Shown: piece by piece, positions 7,874-16,984 of the stretch
How the letters are laid out: each line of letters begins with the position of its first letter
How positions within the stretch are numbered: position 1 is the first letter of the stretch
DNA from: JAJFUV01 sp964384215
Lineage (GTDB): Bacteria; Acidobacteriota; Terriglobia; Bryobacterales; Bryobacteraceae
Direction of reading: 5' to 3'
DNA length: 64,000 nucleotides
NCBI GenBank assembly: GCA_964384215.1
Contig: CAYLLB010000002.1
Location: forward strand, 124,001 to 188,000
Made by a program: the position numbers and the translations under genes
The notes under the pieces: generated by a model
The model's database searches: none
The model's input: only the letters and a program-made list of their open reading frames with translations
Told to the model about the DNA's origin: nothing

Positions 7874-9274
7874 ATGCCAATCTCACGCCGCTCCGCTCTG
7901 GCCTCGGTTGCCCTGGCTCCCGCTATCCTGCGGGCGCAGACATGCACGGGCTCCGGCCATACCAATATCGGCTTCAAAGCCGACACGGCGCCCGTGCGCT
8001 CCGAATCCGGCATCGGCGCCCTTATGCCCTGGGCTGACGTTCTCTGGGCCGTCACTTACAACAGCCACATGAAAGGTTCGGGATACGGGCTGGGCTTGTA
8101 CCGCATCGACGAAACCTTGAAATGCGAGCGCGTGCATGTGCACGACGGCACTTACGCCAACCGTCTCATCCACAAAGAATCCGACCAGTGCTTTATCGGC
8201 CCGTATGTGATCGACGCCAAGGGCAACTGGAAGCCCATCCCTCCCTTCGACGACCACCGTCTGACCTCCACCATGCGCCATCTCACTGACCCGGCCAACA
8301 AGGTCTACTATCAGACCATGGAGGGGCTATTCCTCGAAATGGATGTCCACGACCTGAAACCGCGCGTTCTGTTCAACCTGGTGAAGGAGATGAAACTCGC
8401 CGCCCGGCCGCACTTCAAGGGCGGGTACACGGCGCAGGGCCGCGTGGTGCTGGCTAACAACGGCTTCTATGAGTTTGGTCAGGATCAGGCCGGGTTGTTC
8501 GAGTTCGATGGGAAAAGCTGGCGGAAACTCTCGGGCAAACCGCACATGGACGTGGCCGCGCGCCAGGACATGGGCCAGGTGATGTTCGCCACGGGCTGGG
8601 ACGAAGCCTCGGTGCTGTTCTGGGCGCTGGTCAAGGGCGAGTGGCAGCGCTACCGGCTTCCCAAAGCCACGCACGCCATGAGCCATGCCTGGCAGACCGA
8701 ATGGATGCGCATCCGGGAGGTCGAAACAGAGCACTACATGGTGGACATCCAGGGGATGTTCTACGAATTGCAGCCGGTCCCCTTCGAAGGCCGTATCTGG
8801 GGGCTCAAACCGGTTTGCCAGCACCTGAGGATCATCCCGGACTATTGTTCGTTCCGCGGCATGCTGGCGCTGGCCGGCAACCAGACCACCGCTAACCGCG
8901 ACAACAACGCGCTGTCGGGCCAACCTCAGGCGGGCCTCTGGTTCGGCCAGACGGACGATTTATGGAAATGGGGCCGTCCGCAAGGCTGGGGCGGTCCATG
9001 GTGGAAAAGCGATGTCCGCAAAGGCGTGCCCTCGGAACCCTTCCTGCTGACGGGGTTTGAACACAAAATGCTGCACATCAGCGCCGACCGCGCCGCGTCA
9101 TTTGATGTGGAGATCGACTTCATGGGCGACGGCACCTGGCACCGTTACGAGCAGATCAAGGTCCCTGTGGAGGGATACGCAAAGCACATCTTCCCGGACG
9201 CTTTCTCCGCGCACTGGATTCGCCTTACACCGCAATCGGATTGCCGCTCCACAGCATCCTTTTTCTTCGTGTAA
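7874..9274 (+). CDS. Tat-exported protein of unknown function, probably beta-propeller
   Basis: A 466-residue protein with a short Tat-like leader (SRRSALASVALAPAILRAQ). The mature part is rich in aromatic residues and repeats short strands with GW/GY turns, as in beta-propeller or sugar-binding sensors (for example NNGFYEFG, LFEFDGKSWRKL, ATGWDEASVLFWAL). The last 100 residues look like a separate beta-sandwich. No catalytic motif is recognised. Similar secreted proteins are seen in Acidobacteriota and Planctomycetota genomes, but a function cannot be assigned. Confidence 0.65.
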   Translation: MPISRRSALASVALAPAILRAQTCTGSGHTNIGFKADTAPVRSESGIGALMPWADVLWAVTYNSHMKGSGYGLGLYRIDETLKCERVHVHDGTYANRLIHKESDQCFIGPYVIDAKGNWKPIPPFDDHRLTSTMRHLTDPANKVYYQTMEGLFLEMDVHDLKPRVLFNLVKEMKLAARPHFKGGYTAQGRVVLANNGFYEFGQDQAGLFEFDGKSWRKLSGKPHMDVAARQDMGQVMFATGWDEASVLFWALVKGEWQRYRLPKATHAMSHAWQTEWMRIREVETEHYMVDIQGMFYELQPVPFEGRIWGLKPVCQHLRIIPDYCSFRGMLALAGNQTTANRDNNALSGQPQAGLWFGQTDDLWKWGRPQGWGGPWWKSDVRKGVPSEPFLLTGFEHKMLHISADRAASFDVEIDFMGDGTWHRYEQIKVPVEGYAKHIFPDAFSAHWIRLTPQSDCRSTASFFFV

Positions 9275-9423
9275 GAAAGCCCTGGCTCCGGTCAGCGCGA
9301 CGTCGAAATGGAACACAAGATGCCAGTTTCTTGCCGATTCGGCACGCTACCTCACGTGTCTCGCTGTAAGTTATTGATTTAATGGGTCCGATTCTTGGCT
9401 ACTGAATTGCTACCACGTTGGAC
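9275..9423. other. Non-coding gap with slightly lower GC
   Basis: No convincing gene. There is a short perfect inverted repeat at 9332-9344 (TGCCGA / TCGGCA around one base) without a T-run, and an AT-leaning patch at about 9365-9400. No tRNA, attachment site or promoter can be supported. Confidence 0.4.
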
Positions 9424-9567
9424 GTGAACCCGCACGAGGTATTAACGTTCCTTTCAGCCAGTCTCGCCGCCGGTGTGAGCCTGGGCTTCGCGGTCAGCCA
9501 ATACCGCGCTTGGAGCCGTGCCCGCCGGTGGCGGCGGATCACCGCACGCCTAATCGAAGGAGATTGA
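9424..9567 (+). CDS. Possible 47-residue small membrane protein
   Basis: A short frame from GTG 9424 to TGA 9565-9567, with TTG 9418 as an alternative start. It encodes one hydrophobic helix (about residues 6-24, leucine/alanine/glycine-rich) and then a strongly basic tail with many Arg and two Trp. This is the pattern of small single-pass proteins with a cytoplasmic C-terminus. No clear ribosome binding site is visible, so it may be non-coding. Confidence 0.35.
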   Translation: MNPHEVLTFLSASLAAGVSLGFAVSQYRAWSRARRWRRITARLIEGD

Positions 9568-9636
9568 GCCTGAACACCTGGATCTAGACAGCCCCCTATT
9601 GCCCAATTTATACTTCTGTTCTTGGAAGCACTTTCC

Positions 9637-9927
9637 ATGCAGCAGGTGATCGGCAATCCGGTCAGCGGCGATGAATTCGATCCCGCGGCGCCGCAGCGCG
9701 AGGCGGCCATGTTTTATGGACTGTTTCTGCGCGGGCACTCAGCCGATGCGCTGCGAAAGGACATCGACATTCCCCGCAAACTACTCGAGAAGTGGATGCG
9801 GGCGCCGCACTACGAGGATTCCTTCCGCGTTCGTCTCCATCGCGTCTATCATTACCGCAAGCAGGTGTTGGCCATCTTCGACGAACTGGTGCACCATGAA
9901 AAGCGCACGCGGCCGCGGCCGCAATAG
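9637..9927 (+). CDS. Small protein with a helix-turn-helix-like segment
   Basis: A 96-residue cytoplasmic protein. ATG 9637 is preceded by GGAAG at a good spacing, so I prefer it over the in-frame TTG at 9622. The central part (about residues 22-65) reads like a helix-turn-helix: FYGLFLRGHSADALRKDI, then a turn and IPRKLLEKWM. The C-terminal half is rich in His and Arg. It may bind DNA or RNA. The family is not recognised. It lies 83 bases before purE in the same direction. Confidence 0.55.
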   Translation: MQQVIGNPVSGDEFDPAAPQREAAMFYGLFLRGHSADALRKDIDIPRKLLEKWMRAPHYEDSFRVRLHRVYHYRKQVLAIFDELVHHEKRTRPRPQ

Positions 9928-10010
9928 CGCGGGAATCGGGGCAGCCGGCATGGCTATCCCGGGCAATTGCATCCAGCGGAACATAGCCCCGCCGCACTAA
10001 ACTGGATGGA

Positions 10011-10505
10011 ATGGAGTCACAGAACAAGCCGCTCGTCGCTGTCATCATGGGAAGCAAGTCGGACTGGGAGATCATGCGCCAGGCTTCGGAAACGCTGGCG
10101 GGATTTGGCGTCCCGCACGAGTGCCGGGTGTTGTCGGCGCACCGGACCCCAGCGGCCACCGTGGAGTACGTTTCGCAAGCCGAAGCGCGGGGCATGCAGG
10201 TGCTGATAGCCGCCGCGGGGGGCGCGGCGCACCTGGCGGGGGTGGCGGCGGCTCACACGCTGTTGCCCGTTCTGGGAGTGCCCATGGAGAGTGCGGCGCT
10301 CAAAGGGATGGATTCGCTGCTCTCAACTGTGCAGATGCCCGCCGGGATCCCCGTGGGAACCCTGGCGATTGGAAAAGCCGGCGCGGTCAACGCCGCGCTG
10401 CTCGCGGTCGCCATCCTGGCCAACAGCCGCCCGAAGCTGAGGGAGAAACTCCGGGAGTATCGCGAGGAGCAGAACCGGAAGATTCTGGCCACCGACCTTA
10501 TTTGA
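10011..10505 (+). CDS. purE: N5-carboxyaminoimidazole ribonucleotide mutase (PurE, class I)
   Basis: A purine biosynthesis enzyme converting N5-CAIR to CAIR in the cytoplasm. At 164 residues it matches the bacterial class I length. It has GSKSDWE near residues 14-20, SAHRTP near 43-48 (with the catalytic His), AAAGGAAHL near 66-74 and the PMPAGIPVGT-type loop (here QMPAGIPVGTLAIG). No purK follows, so the partner enzyme is elsewhere. Confidence 0.95.
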   Translation: MESQNKPLVAVIMGSKSDWEIMRQASETLAGFGVPHECRVLSAHRTPAATVEYVSQAEARGMQVLIAAAGGAAHLAGVAAAHTLLPVLGVPMESAALKGMDSLLSTVQMPAGIPVGTLAIGKAGAVNAALLAVAILANSRPKLREKLREYREEQNRKILATDLI

Positions 10506-10530
10506 CGCTCCCGGCGCGGTCCGATAGACT
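10502..10530 (+). promoter_or_regulatory. Probable sigma-70 promoter for metK-ahcY
   Basis: TTGACG (10502-10507), 17 bases, then TAGACT (10525-10530). It overlaps the purE stop codon. Transcription would start near 10537 and give a leader of about 89 bases before the metK start codon. The -35 matches 5 of 6 bases and the -10 matches 4 of 6. Confidence 0.5.
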
Positions 10531-10625
10531 GGGAATTTGGTCCTTCCCTGGCAGTGTGCTTACGGGGTGGTCTATCACTAGCAACAACCGCAGGGGCAAG
10601 CCAAGCAATCAAGGAGGGTGTTGAG

Positions 10626-11798
10626 TTGGCAAACGCAGCAAGACAGATCTTCACGTCGGAGTCCGTAACCGAAGGCCATCCTGATAAGATGGCGGACCAG
10701 ATTTCCGATGCGGTCCTGGACGCGGTGCTCGCGCAGGACGCCGCCGGACGCGTAGCGTGCGAGGTACTTGTCACCACGGGCATTTGCGTGGTGGCAGGCG
10801 AGATCACGACCACTTGCTATGTGGACGTCCCCAAGCTCGCACGCAGCGTGATCCGGGATATCGGCTATACCGACGCCGCTTACGGATTCGACGCCGAGAC
10901 TTGCGGTGTGCTGAATACCATCCAGAGCCAATCGCCGGACATCGCCATGGGCGTGGATGTAGGCGGCGCGGGCGACCAGGGCCTGATGTTCGGTTACGCG
11001 TGCGACGAAACCGCCGAACTGATGCCGCTGCCCATCATGTTGGCCCACAAACTGGTGCGCCAGTTGAGCGATGTACGCCGCGCAGGCAAGCTGGATTTCC
11101 TCCGTCCAGACGGCAAGAGCCAGGTGAGCGTCGAGTATGTCAACGGCCGTCCCTTGCGCCTGGACGCTATCGTAGTCTCCACGCAGCACAGCGACAAGGT
11201 GTCCACTGAGACCCTCAGGTCCGAGGTCAAGAAGCACATTATCGACCCCGTGGTTCCTTCCAGCATGGTGGACTCCGCAACGAAAGTGCACATCAACCCG
11301 ACGGGACGCTTCGTAGTGGGCGGACCGCACGGCGACACCGGACTCACAGGCCGCAAGATCATCGTTGACACTTACGGTGGCATGGGGCGGCACGGCGGCG
11401 GCGCTTTCTCGGGCAAGGACCCCACGAAGGTTGACCGCTCGGCCTGCTACATGGCCCGCTACATCGCCAAGAACATCGTGGCCGCCGGTCTCGCGAGCCG
11501 CGCGGAAGTGCAGTTGGCTTATGCCATCGGCGTGGCCGAGCCGGTGTCGGTTCTGGTCAATACGTTCGGCACGGGCAAGGCGCCGGAGGACAAGCTGGTT
11601 GAGTTGGTGAGAGAGAACTTCCCGCTTACCCCGCGCGGCATGATCGACCACCTGAAGCTCCGCCGGCCCATCTATCAGAAGACGGCGGCGTTTGGCCACT
11701 TCGGCCGGACAGAACCGACTTTCACCTGGGAAGCCACCGACAAGGCGGAAGCCCTGCGCGAAGGGGCAAAGGCCCCCGCCGCGGCGGTGCGTGCATAG
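10626..11798 (+). CDS. metK: S-adenosylmethionine synthetase
   Basis: Makes S-adenosylmethionine from methionine and ATP. At 390 residues it is the usual size. It has the N-terminal TSESVTEGHPDK motif, the GGAGDQG nucleotide/methionine loop, a GGAFSGKDPTKVDRSA phosphate-binding loop and HINPTGRFVVGGP. Although the frame is open upstream, TTG 10626 is the likely start: it sits 7 bases after a strong GGAGGG and gives the normal N-terminus. The gene is 28 bases upstream of ahcY, so SAM production and S-adenosylhomocysteine removal are co-expressed. Confidence 0.95.
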   Translation: MANAARQIFTSESVTEGHPDKMADQISDAVLDAVLAQDAAGRVACEVLVTTGICVVAGEITTTCYVDVPKLARSVIRDIGYTDAAYGFDAETCGVLNTIQSQSPDIAMGVDVGGAGDQGLMFGYACDETAELMPLPIMLAHKLVRQLSDVRRAGKLDFLRPDGKSQVSVEYVNGRPLRLDAIVVSTQHSDKVSTETLRSEVKKHIIDPVVPSSMVDSATKVHINPTGRFVVGGPHGDTGLTGRKIIVDTYGGMGRHGGGAFSGKDPTKVDRSACYMARYIAKNIVAAGLASRAEVQLAYAIGVAEPVSVLVNTFGTGKAPEDKLVELVRENFPLTPRGMIDHLKLRRPIYQKTAAFGHFGRTEPTFTWEATDKAEALREGAKAPAAAVRA

Positions 11799-11826
11799 AC
11801 GTCAACGGGCAACTGAAGAGGCGAGA

Positions 11827-13107
11827 ATGGCTTTGAGCACACAAACATCGGTACCATGCGACGTGAAGGACATGGCCCTGGCCGACATGGGCAAGAAGCG
11901 CATCGAGTGGGCTTTCCAGTCGATGCCTGTCCTGCAGACCATTCGTAAGCAGTTCATCAAAACGCAGCCTTTGGCGGGTATCCGCGTGGCGGCCTGCCTG
12001 CACGTGACCACGGAGACGGCAAATCTCATGATTACGTTGCGTGACGGCGGCGCCAATATCCGGCTGTGCGCGTCCAATCCCCTCTCGACTCAGGACGACG
12101 TCGCGGCCAGCCTGGTGCGCGACTACGGAATCTCCACGTACGCCATCAAGGGCGAAAACAACGAGAGCTATTACAGCCACATCGCCGCGGCGCTGGATAG
12201 CAAGCCACAGGTGACTATGGACGACGGCGCGGACCTGGTGACCGTCCTACACACCACGCGCAAGGAATTGCTGGAGGGTGTGCTGGGAGGAACCGAGGAG
12301 ACCACCACCGGCGTCATCCGCCTGAAGGCCATGGCCAAGGAAGGCGTGCTGCGCTACCCCATCATCGCCGTCAATGACGCGCTCACCAAGCACCTGTTCG
12401 ATAACCGTTACGGCACGGGCCAGAGCACCATCGACGGCATCGTGCGCGCCACCAACGTGCTGCTGGCAGGGTCGACGGTGGTTGTGGCTGGCTACGGTTG
12501 GTGCGGGCGTGGGTTCGCCAACCGGGCGCGCGGCCTGGGCGCTAATGTGATTGTGACGGAAGTCGATCCCATTAAGGCCATCGAAGCCATCATGGACGGC
12601 TTCCGCGTCATGAGCATGAACGAAGCGGCTGTGATCGGCGACATATTCTGCACGCTGACCGGCGACAAGAACGTGATCGCCCGCGAACATTTCGAAAAGC
12701 TGAAGAACGGCGCCATTCTCGCCAACTCGGGCCACTTCAACGTGGAGATCGATCTGGAAACGCTGGGCCGCATGGCCAGTTCCCGCAGGCAAGTCCGCGA
12801 ATTCGTCGAAGAGTATGCGATGCGCGACGGGCGCAAAATCTACGTCCTCGCGGAAGGACGGCTGATTAACCTGTCGGCGGCCGAAGGCCACCCCGCCTCG
12901 GTGATGGACATGAGCTTCGCCAATCAGGCGCTTGGCGTTGAATACATGATCAAGAACCACGCCTCGCTCGAAAAGAAGGTTTACGCCGTTCCCGAGAGTA
13001 TCGATAAGAGCGTCGCGCGGATGAAGATCGAATCGATGGGCGTGAAGATCGACCGGCTGACTCCAGAACAGGAAGCCTACCTGGCGAGCTGGTCGGAAGG
13101 CACATAG
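11827..13107 (+). CDS. ahcY: Adenosylhomocysteinase
   Basis: Hydrolyses S-adenosylhomocysteine to adenosine and homocysteine, closing the SAM cycle with the metK product just upstream. At 426 residues it is the shorter form, without the roughly 40-residue insertion of eukaryotic and many proteobacterial enzymes. The NAD-binding site reads GYGWCGRG, like archaeal and thermophile-type enzymes. The substrate-site segments CLHVTTETANLM and NDALTKHLFDNRYGTGQS are intact, and the C-terminus has the dimer-domain tail with Tyr. ATG 11827 is chosen (GAGGCGAGA before it). The frame is open further upstream only because it overlaps metK. Confidence 0.95.
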   Translation: MALSTQTSVPCDVKDMALADMGKKRIEWAFQSMPVLQTIRKQFIKTQPLAGIRVAACLHVTTETANLMITLRDGGANIRLCASNPLSTQDDVAASLVRDYGISTYAIKGENNESYYSHIAAALDSKPQVTMDDGADLVTVLHTTRKELLEGVLGGTEETTTGVIRLKAMAKEGVLRYPIIAVNDALTKHLFDNRYGTGQSTIDGIVRATNVLLAGSTVVVAGYGWCGRGFANRARGLGANVIVTEVDPIKAIEAIMDGFRVMSMNEAAVIGDIFCTLTGDKNVIAREHFEKLKNGAILANSGHFNVEIDLETLGRMASSRRQVREFVEEYAMRDGRKIYVLAEGRLINLSAAEGHPASVMDMSFANQALGVEYMIKNHASLEKKVYAVPESIDKSVARMKIESMGVKIDRLTPEQEAYLASWSEGT

Positions 13108-13201
13108 AGATCGCTCGAACGGCACGAAGACTCGCTCGGCCCGCGACAGGCGGGCAGAGGAGTTCTGTGTACGGACGAGACAGTCAGATTGAGGTAATCC
13201 A

Positions 13202-14467
13202 TTGTCAACAGAAGAGGTCTGCAAGCGTACGCTAGATATTTCGATCCCGGTATCCGAAGTTGAGGCCGAGACCGAGAAAGTGGTGGCTTCCCTGCAGAAG
13301 AAGCTGCGTCTGCCCGGTTTTCGTCCGGGCCACGTCCCCACAAGCATCATCCGCAGCCGGTTCAAGGAAGACATCCGCCAGGATGTTCTGGAAAACCTGG
13401 CCCCCAAGTTTTTCCGTGAAAGAGCCGAGGCCGAAGGGTTGAATCTGGCGGGCCCGCCGAGCCTGCACGATGTCAAGTACGAACCGGGCCAGCCGCTCCA
13501 GTTCAAGGTGGATTTTGAAGTACTGCCGTCTTTCGAGTTGAAAGAATACGAAGGCCTGCCGGTAGTCTATCGCGATCCGGAAGTGACCGACGAGGAAGTC
13601 AGCCAGCGCCTGGAACATCTTCGCGAAGAGAAGGCCGAGTACGTGGACATCGATCCGCGACCGCTAGCAGCAGGCGACTTCGCCGTCGTCAGCCTGGAGA
13701 GCCTTGCGGGTGTCGAGGGCGAGCCGATCAAGAACGACGAGATGATGCTGCACATCGGCAGCGAGGACACTCTCGCGGCGTTCACCGAGAACCTGACCGG
13801 CGCAGCCCCGGGCGAGCAACGCGAATTCGACGTCACCTACTCCGAGGATTACACGGAACGCAGGCTGGCCGGCAAGACAGTGCGCTTCCGCGCGCTCGTG
13901 AAGGGCGTGCGCCGCAAAGAGCTTCCGGAGTTGAACGACGAGTTTGCCCACGACCTGGGCGACTACAAGGACCTCGGCGAACTGCGCGACACTCTGCGCA
14001 ACGTCATGTTACGGGAGAAGGAGTTCGTCGCCCAGCAGGAAGCCAAGAACAAACTGGTGGAGAAACTGGTGGACCTGCACGACTTCCCGGTGCCTGAAGC
14101 TCTTATCGAGCACCGCATCGAGGACATCGTCGAACAGAATCTCCGCTCGCTCGCCGTGCGCGGCGTCGACCCCAGGACCGTGAAACTGGATTGGGACAAG
14201 ATCCGCGAGTCCCAGCGCGAAAAGGCCGTGCGCGACGTCAAGGCGTCGCTGCTGCTGGATCGCGTTGCCGACAAGCAGCAGATCGAACCGACCACCGATG
14301 AGGTGGATCGCGAATTGCAGCGGCTGGCGCGCCAGGAACGCCAACCCGTGGCGGCCCTGCGTGTGAAGTTCGAAAAAGACGGAACGCTGCGCCGCATCGC
14401 TTCGCATATTCGTACCGAGAAAACCTTGAACTACCTGTTCGAGCGCGCCCGCAAACTGGCTGAATAA
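13202..14467 (+). CDS. tig: Trigger factor
   Basis: A ribosome-associated chaperone and peptidyl-prolyl isomerase of 421 residues. The N-terminal ribosome-binding domain carries the signature GFRPGHVP near residues 38-45. The FKBP-like domain spans about 155-245, and the C-terminal helical chaperone arms fill the rest. The start is TTG 13202 after GAGG. The usual clpP-clpX genes do not follow. The next gene is a glycosidase instead. Confidence 0.93.
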   Translation: MSTEEVCKRTLDISIPVSEVEAETEKVVASLQKKLRLPGFRPGHVPTSIIRSRFKEDIRQDVLENLAPKFFRERAEAEGLNLAGPPSLHDVKYEPGQPLQFKVDFEVLPSFELKEYEGLPVVYRDPEVTDEEVSQRLEHLREEKAEYVDIDPRPLAAGDFAVVSLESLAGVEGEPIKNDEMMLHIGSEDTLAAFTENLTGAAPGEQREFDVTYSEDYTERRLAGKTVRFRALVKGVRRKELPELNDEFAHDLGDYKDLGELRDTLRNVMLREKEFVAQQEAKNKLVEKLVDLHDFPVPEALIEHRIEDIVEQNLRSLAVRGVDPRTVKLDWDKIRESQREKAVRDVKASLLLDRVADKQQIEPTTDEVDRELQRLARQERQPVAALRVKFEKDGTLRRIASHIRTEKTLNYLFERARKLAE

Positions 14468-14514
14468 CCGGACAGGGTAGCCGCTTCCCCACCCCATGCG
14501 ATAAATTGGGGCGG

Positions 14515-16836
14515 ATGTTACCCCGCAGAGAGTTTCTTCAATCCGCCATCGGTGGAGCCACTGGAGGTGTGCTCGCACCAGACCGTATTCGCGTCGCCTG
14601 CGATCCGTCCTCACGCTCGGAGTTGCTGCCGGCAGAGGAACTGGTCCGCTATCTCGAGCGCATTACTGGTGTAAAGCCTGCCCTGGTTGATGATTCCAAT
14701 GCTGCCTCATCGCCGGCGGGCGTAGTCCATGTGGGCCGTACGAAAACCGTTGGAGGGCTTATTGCCTCGGGCGCGCTGCCGGATCCTGCCCTTGAAAACG
14801 CAGAAGCCTATCTGATCCGTTGGATACCCGAAAACGGAGGACAACTCATCCTGCTGGGGGCCACGCCTATAGCGACGTGGTTCGCCGTGTACGCTTACCT
14901 GGAGCGCTGCTGTGGAGTGGGCTTCTTTGCGGACGGTGATCAGGTACCGCACCGCGACGCATTTCCCTTCCACGGCATCAACCTGTCCACCAAACCGCGC
15001 TTCGCCGAGCGCATGGCGATGAATCTGACCATCTACTGGTACTCAGCTCCATGGTGGGATTGGGACGATTGGCGCCGTTACATCGACTGGCTGTTGAAAT
15101 GCCGCTACAACATACTAAGTCTCTGGGACACCCCGGGGGAAGATCTGGTATGGCGCGACGTTTGGAAGCAGTTCGGAATTCAGGTAGCACAGTCGAGTTA
15201 CTCCGGTCCGCCCTTCGGCATATTCCCGCCTATCAAGTATGGCGTCGATCCACCGCAACCCGCTGCGTGGGCGGAATGGCAGCGTGACCTGAACCGCAGA
15301 ATCATTGAGTATGCCCGCGAGCGCGGCATGAAGACTGTTTCGCCCGCCGTTTCCGGACTGGTTCCACCGGAGTTTCAGCGCGTGTTTCCTCATGCGCGCA
15401 CATTCCAGTCCATCTGGCCTGGCCCCGATCGTTACGCGCAGACGTACCTGCACCCCACTGACCCTCTTTACGGAAAGGTCGGCAAAGCCTTTCTCGAAGC
15501 TTACAACCGGCTGTATGGGACGGATCATTACTACTGGCTGGAAAACTACCTCGAATGTTCGTTCCGCGGAGACATCGCGTTGCAGGAGAGCGTGCGCCGG
15601 GAGATCGCCGGAGCCAATTTCAAAATCGTGGATGCGGTGGACCCGCGCGGTATCGGGCTGCTGAGTACCTGGACCTACTCGAACCAACCGCGCGAGTGGC
15701 CGCGCCCCTTAGTTGAGGAGCACTTTGCGCGCGTGCCGAAGAACCGTGTGCGCATCGTCGATCAATACGCCGAAAGCCTCCCTCTGTATAAGGAGTGGGA
15801 CTACTTCGATGGCCGTCCCTGGCACTTCGGCATGGTATATTCGTTCGCCTCCGACACTCACCTGCACGGCGACGTACGGCGGTTGGAGAAGCAGGTGAAG
15901 GAGGTAGCTACCGATCCAAGAGCGACCGACTGCGTGGGCTACTACCCCAACGAAGAGGCCGTCGGCCACAACCATTTCTATGCGTCTTTCCAGGCCAAGC
16001 TCGGGTGGAATCCGGCCGAGGTGGATCTCGGCACCTTCCTGAAAGAGTACGCTGCGGCTCGTTACGGACGTGAAGCCGCGCCGTCGATGTTGCCAGCGCT
16101 CATAGAATTATCGAACACAGTCTACGGTCCTGCTCGCAGCGCCAAGCCGCTCTACTGGAAGCGGCCCAGCGCGGAGTTGGACATACGGCCTGGAGTGAAC
16201 GGTCCCGATTATCTGGCGCGTCTGCGGAAAGCACTCGAACTGTTTCACGCGTCAGCGGCAAAGCTCAGCCAAAGCGACTTGTACCTGCACGACTTGAACG
16301 ATATCGCGAGACAATACGCAGCCGAACTCTATAACGCCCACATGCTGAAGTTGAACGCCGCCTTCTCCAGGTTGGATCAGGCGGCCGTCGAGCGCCACGC
16401 GGCGTTCCTCGAAGTGTTGCTCGATTTGATCGAGCGGTTGCTCAGTCACGATGATTTCTACTGGTTAAGCACGAGTATCCGCAAAGCGCGGCGTTTACCA
16501 GGCGCCTCGCCCGATTTCGACCGGCGCGCACGAGACATCCTGACCCTCTGGGCCGGCGTGATTCGCGACTACGCATGCCGCGATAATTACGAGCTAGTCA
16601 AGACCTACTACCGCCCGCGCGTGAACCGCTATCTGGAAGAAGTCAGGCGCGCCATGCGCATGGGACAACGCCTGCTCGCAGGATATCGCAGAACCGCCCT
16701 GGAGGCTGACTACGATAAACATGAAAAAGCCTGGGTCGCAGACGGTTTCCCGCTTTGTGAAGACCGGCCGGACCCGAAACGCGTGGTCGGAACCGTGGAG
16801 GATCTGCTCAAAGCTACGGCCAACCTCCCGGCGTAG
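14515..16836 (+). CDS. Exported GH89-like glycosidase (alpha-N-acetylglucosaminidase family)
   Basis: A 773-residue protein with a Tat signal (PRREFLQSAIGG). After an N-terminal domain of about 130 residues, a TIM barrel matches the alpha-N-acetylglucosaminidase family. It has a WWDWDDWRRYIDW segment, an acid/base region GTDHYYWLENYLEC that aligns with the human NAGLU segment around its first catalytic Glu, and DQYAESLPLY that aligns with the second catalytic Glu region. A helical C-terminal domain of about 300 residues follows. It would release terminal alpha-GlcNAc or a related sugar outside the cytoplasm. Because the first motif differs (human has NEMQ), specificity may have shifted. ATG 14515 is preferred over the in-frame TTG at 14506 because it lies directly before the RR motif. 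Confidence 0.78.
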   Translation: MLPRREFLQSAIGGATGGVLAPDRIRVACDPSSRSELLPAEELVRYLERITGVKPALVDDSNAASSPAGVVHVGRTKTVGGLIASGALPDPALENAEAYLIRWIPENGGQLILLGATPIATWFAVYAYLERCCGVGFFADGDQVPHRDAFPFHGINLSTKPRFAERMAMNLTIYWYSAPWWDWDDWRRYIDWLLKCRYNILSLWDTPGEDLVWRDVWKQFGIQVAQSSYSGPPFGIFPPIKYGVDPPQPAAWAEWQRDLNRRIIEYARERGMKTVSPAVSGLVPPEFQRVFPHARTFQSIWPGPDRYAQTYLHPTDPLYGKVGKAFLEAYNRLYGTDHYYWLENYLECSFRGDIALQESVRREIAGANFKIVDAVDPRGIGLLSTWTYSNQPREWPRPLVEEHFARVPKNRVRIVDQYAESLPLYKEWDYFDGRPWHFGMVYSFASDTHLHGDVRRLEKQVKEVATDPRATDCVGYYPNEEAVGHNHFYASFQAKLGWNPAEVDLGTFLKEYAAARYGREAAPSMLPALIELSNTVYGPARSAKPLYWKRPSAELDIRPGVNGPDYLARLRKALELFHASAAKLSQSDLYLHDLNDIARQYAAELYNAHMLKLNAAFSRLDQAAVERHAAFLEVLLDLIERLLSHDDFYWLSTSIRKARRLPGASPDFDRRARDILTLWAGVIRDYACRDNYELVKTYYRPRVNRYLEEVRRAMRMGQRLLAGYRRTALEADYDKHEKAWVADGFPLCEDRPDPKRVVGTVEDLLKATANLPA

Positions 16837-16984
16837 GCAGCTTGTGATGGCTGAACTACTTGCTTCAGGATATTAAAATATAAAATTTTTCATTTTCAGC
16901 CGAAGAGGAGCACGGCCATGTGCAGGTCTACACCGTATGCGTGGTTTCTGGTTGTGTGGCCGTTACGATTGCGGGAGCCGCGCA
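16837..16984. other. Convergent gap with an AT-rich patch
   Basis: The space between the ends of two convergent genes. Positions about 16870-16900 are almost pure A/T in a GC-rich genome and contain overlapping A- and T-runs (AAAATATAAAATTTTT). This could act as a weak bidirectional terminator. A GTG-initiated frame at 16920 with a purine-rich site before it looks signal-peptide-like, but it runs antisense into the protease gene and I do not call it. Confidence 0.4.

Noticed and set aside
9332..9344. A short perfect palindrome TGCCGA-T-TCGGCA
   Set aside because: The one-base spacer cannot form an RNA hairpin loop, no T-run follows, and it is not near a promoter.
10523..10576. A 7-bp pairing (GATAGAC with GTCTATC) upstream of metK
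   Set aside because: The first arm overlaps the predicted -10 of the promoter and so would not be in the transcript. Kept only as a promoter/leader region.
10537..10625. A known SAM riboswitch in the metK leader
   Set aside because: No match by eye to SAM-I, SAM-II, SAM-III or SAH core motifs. A covariance search is needed to decide.
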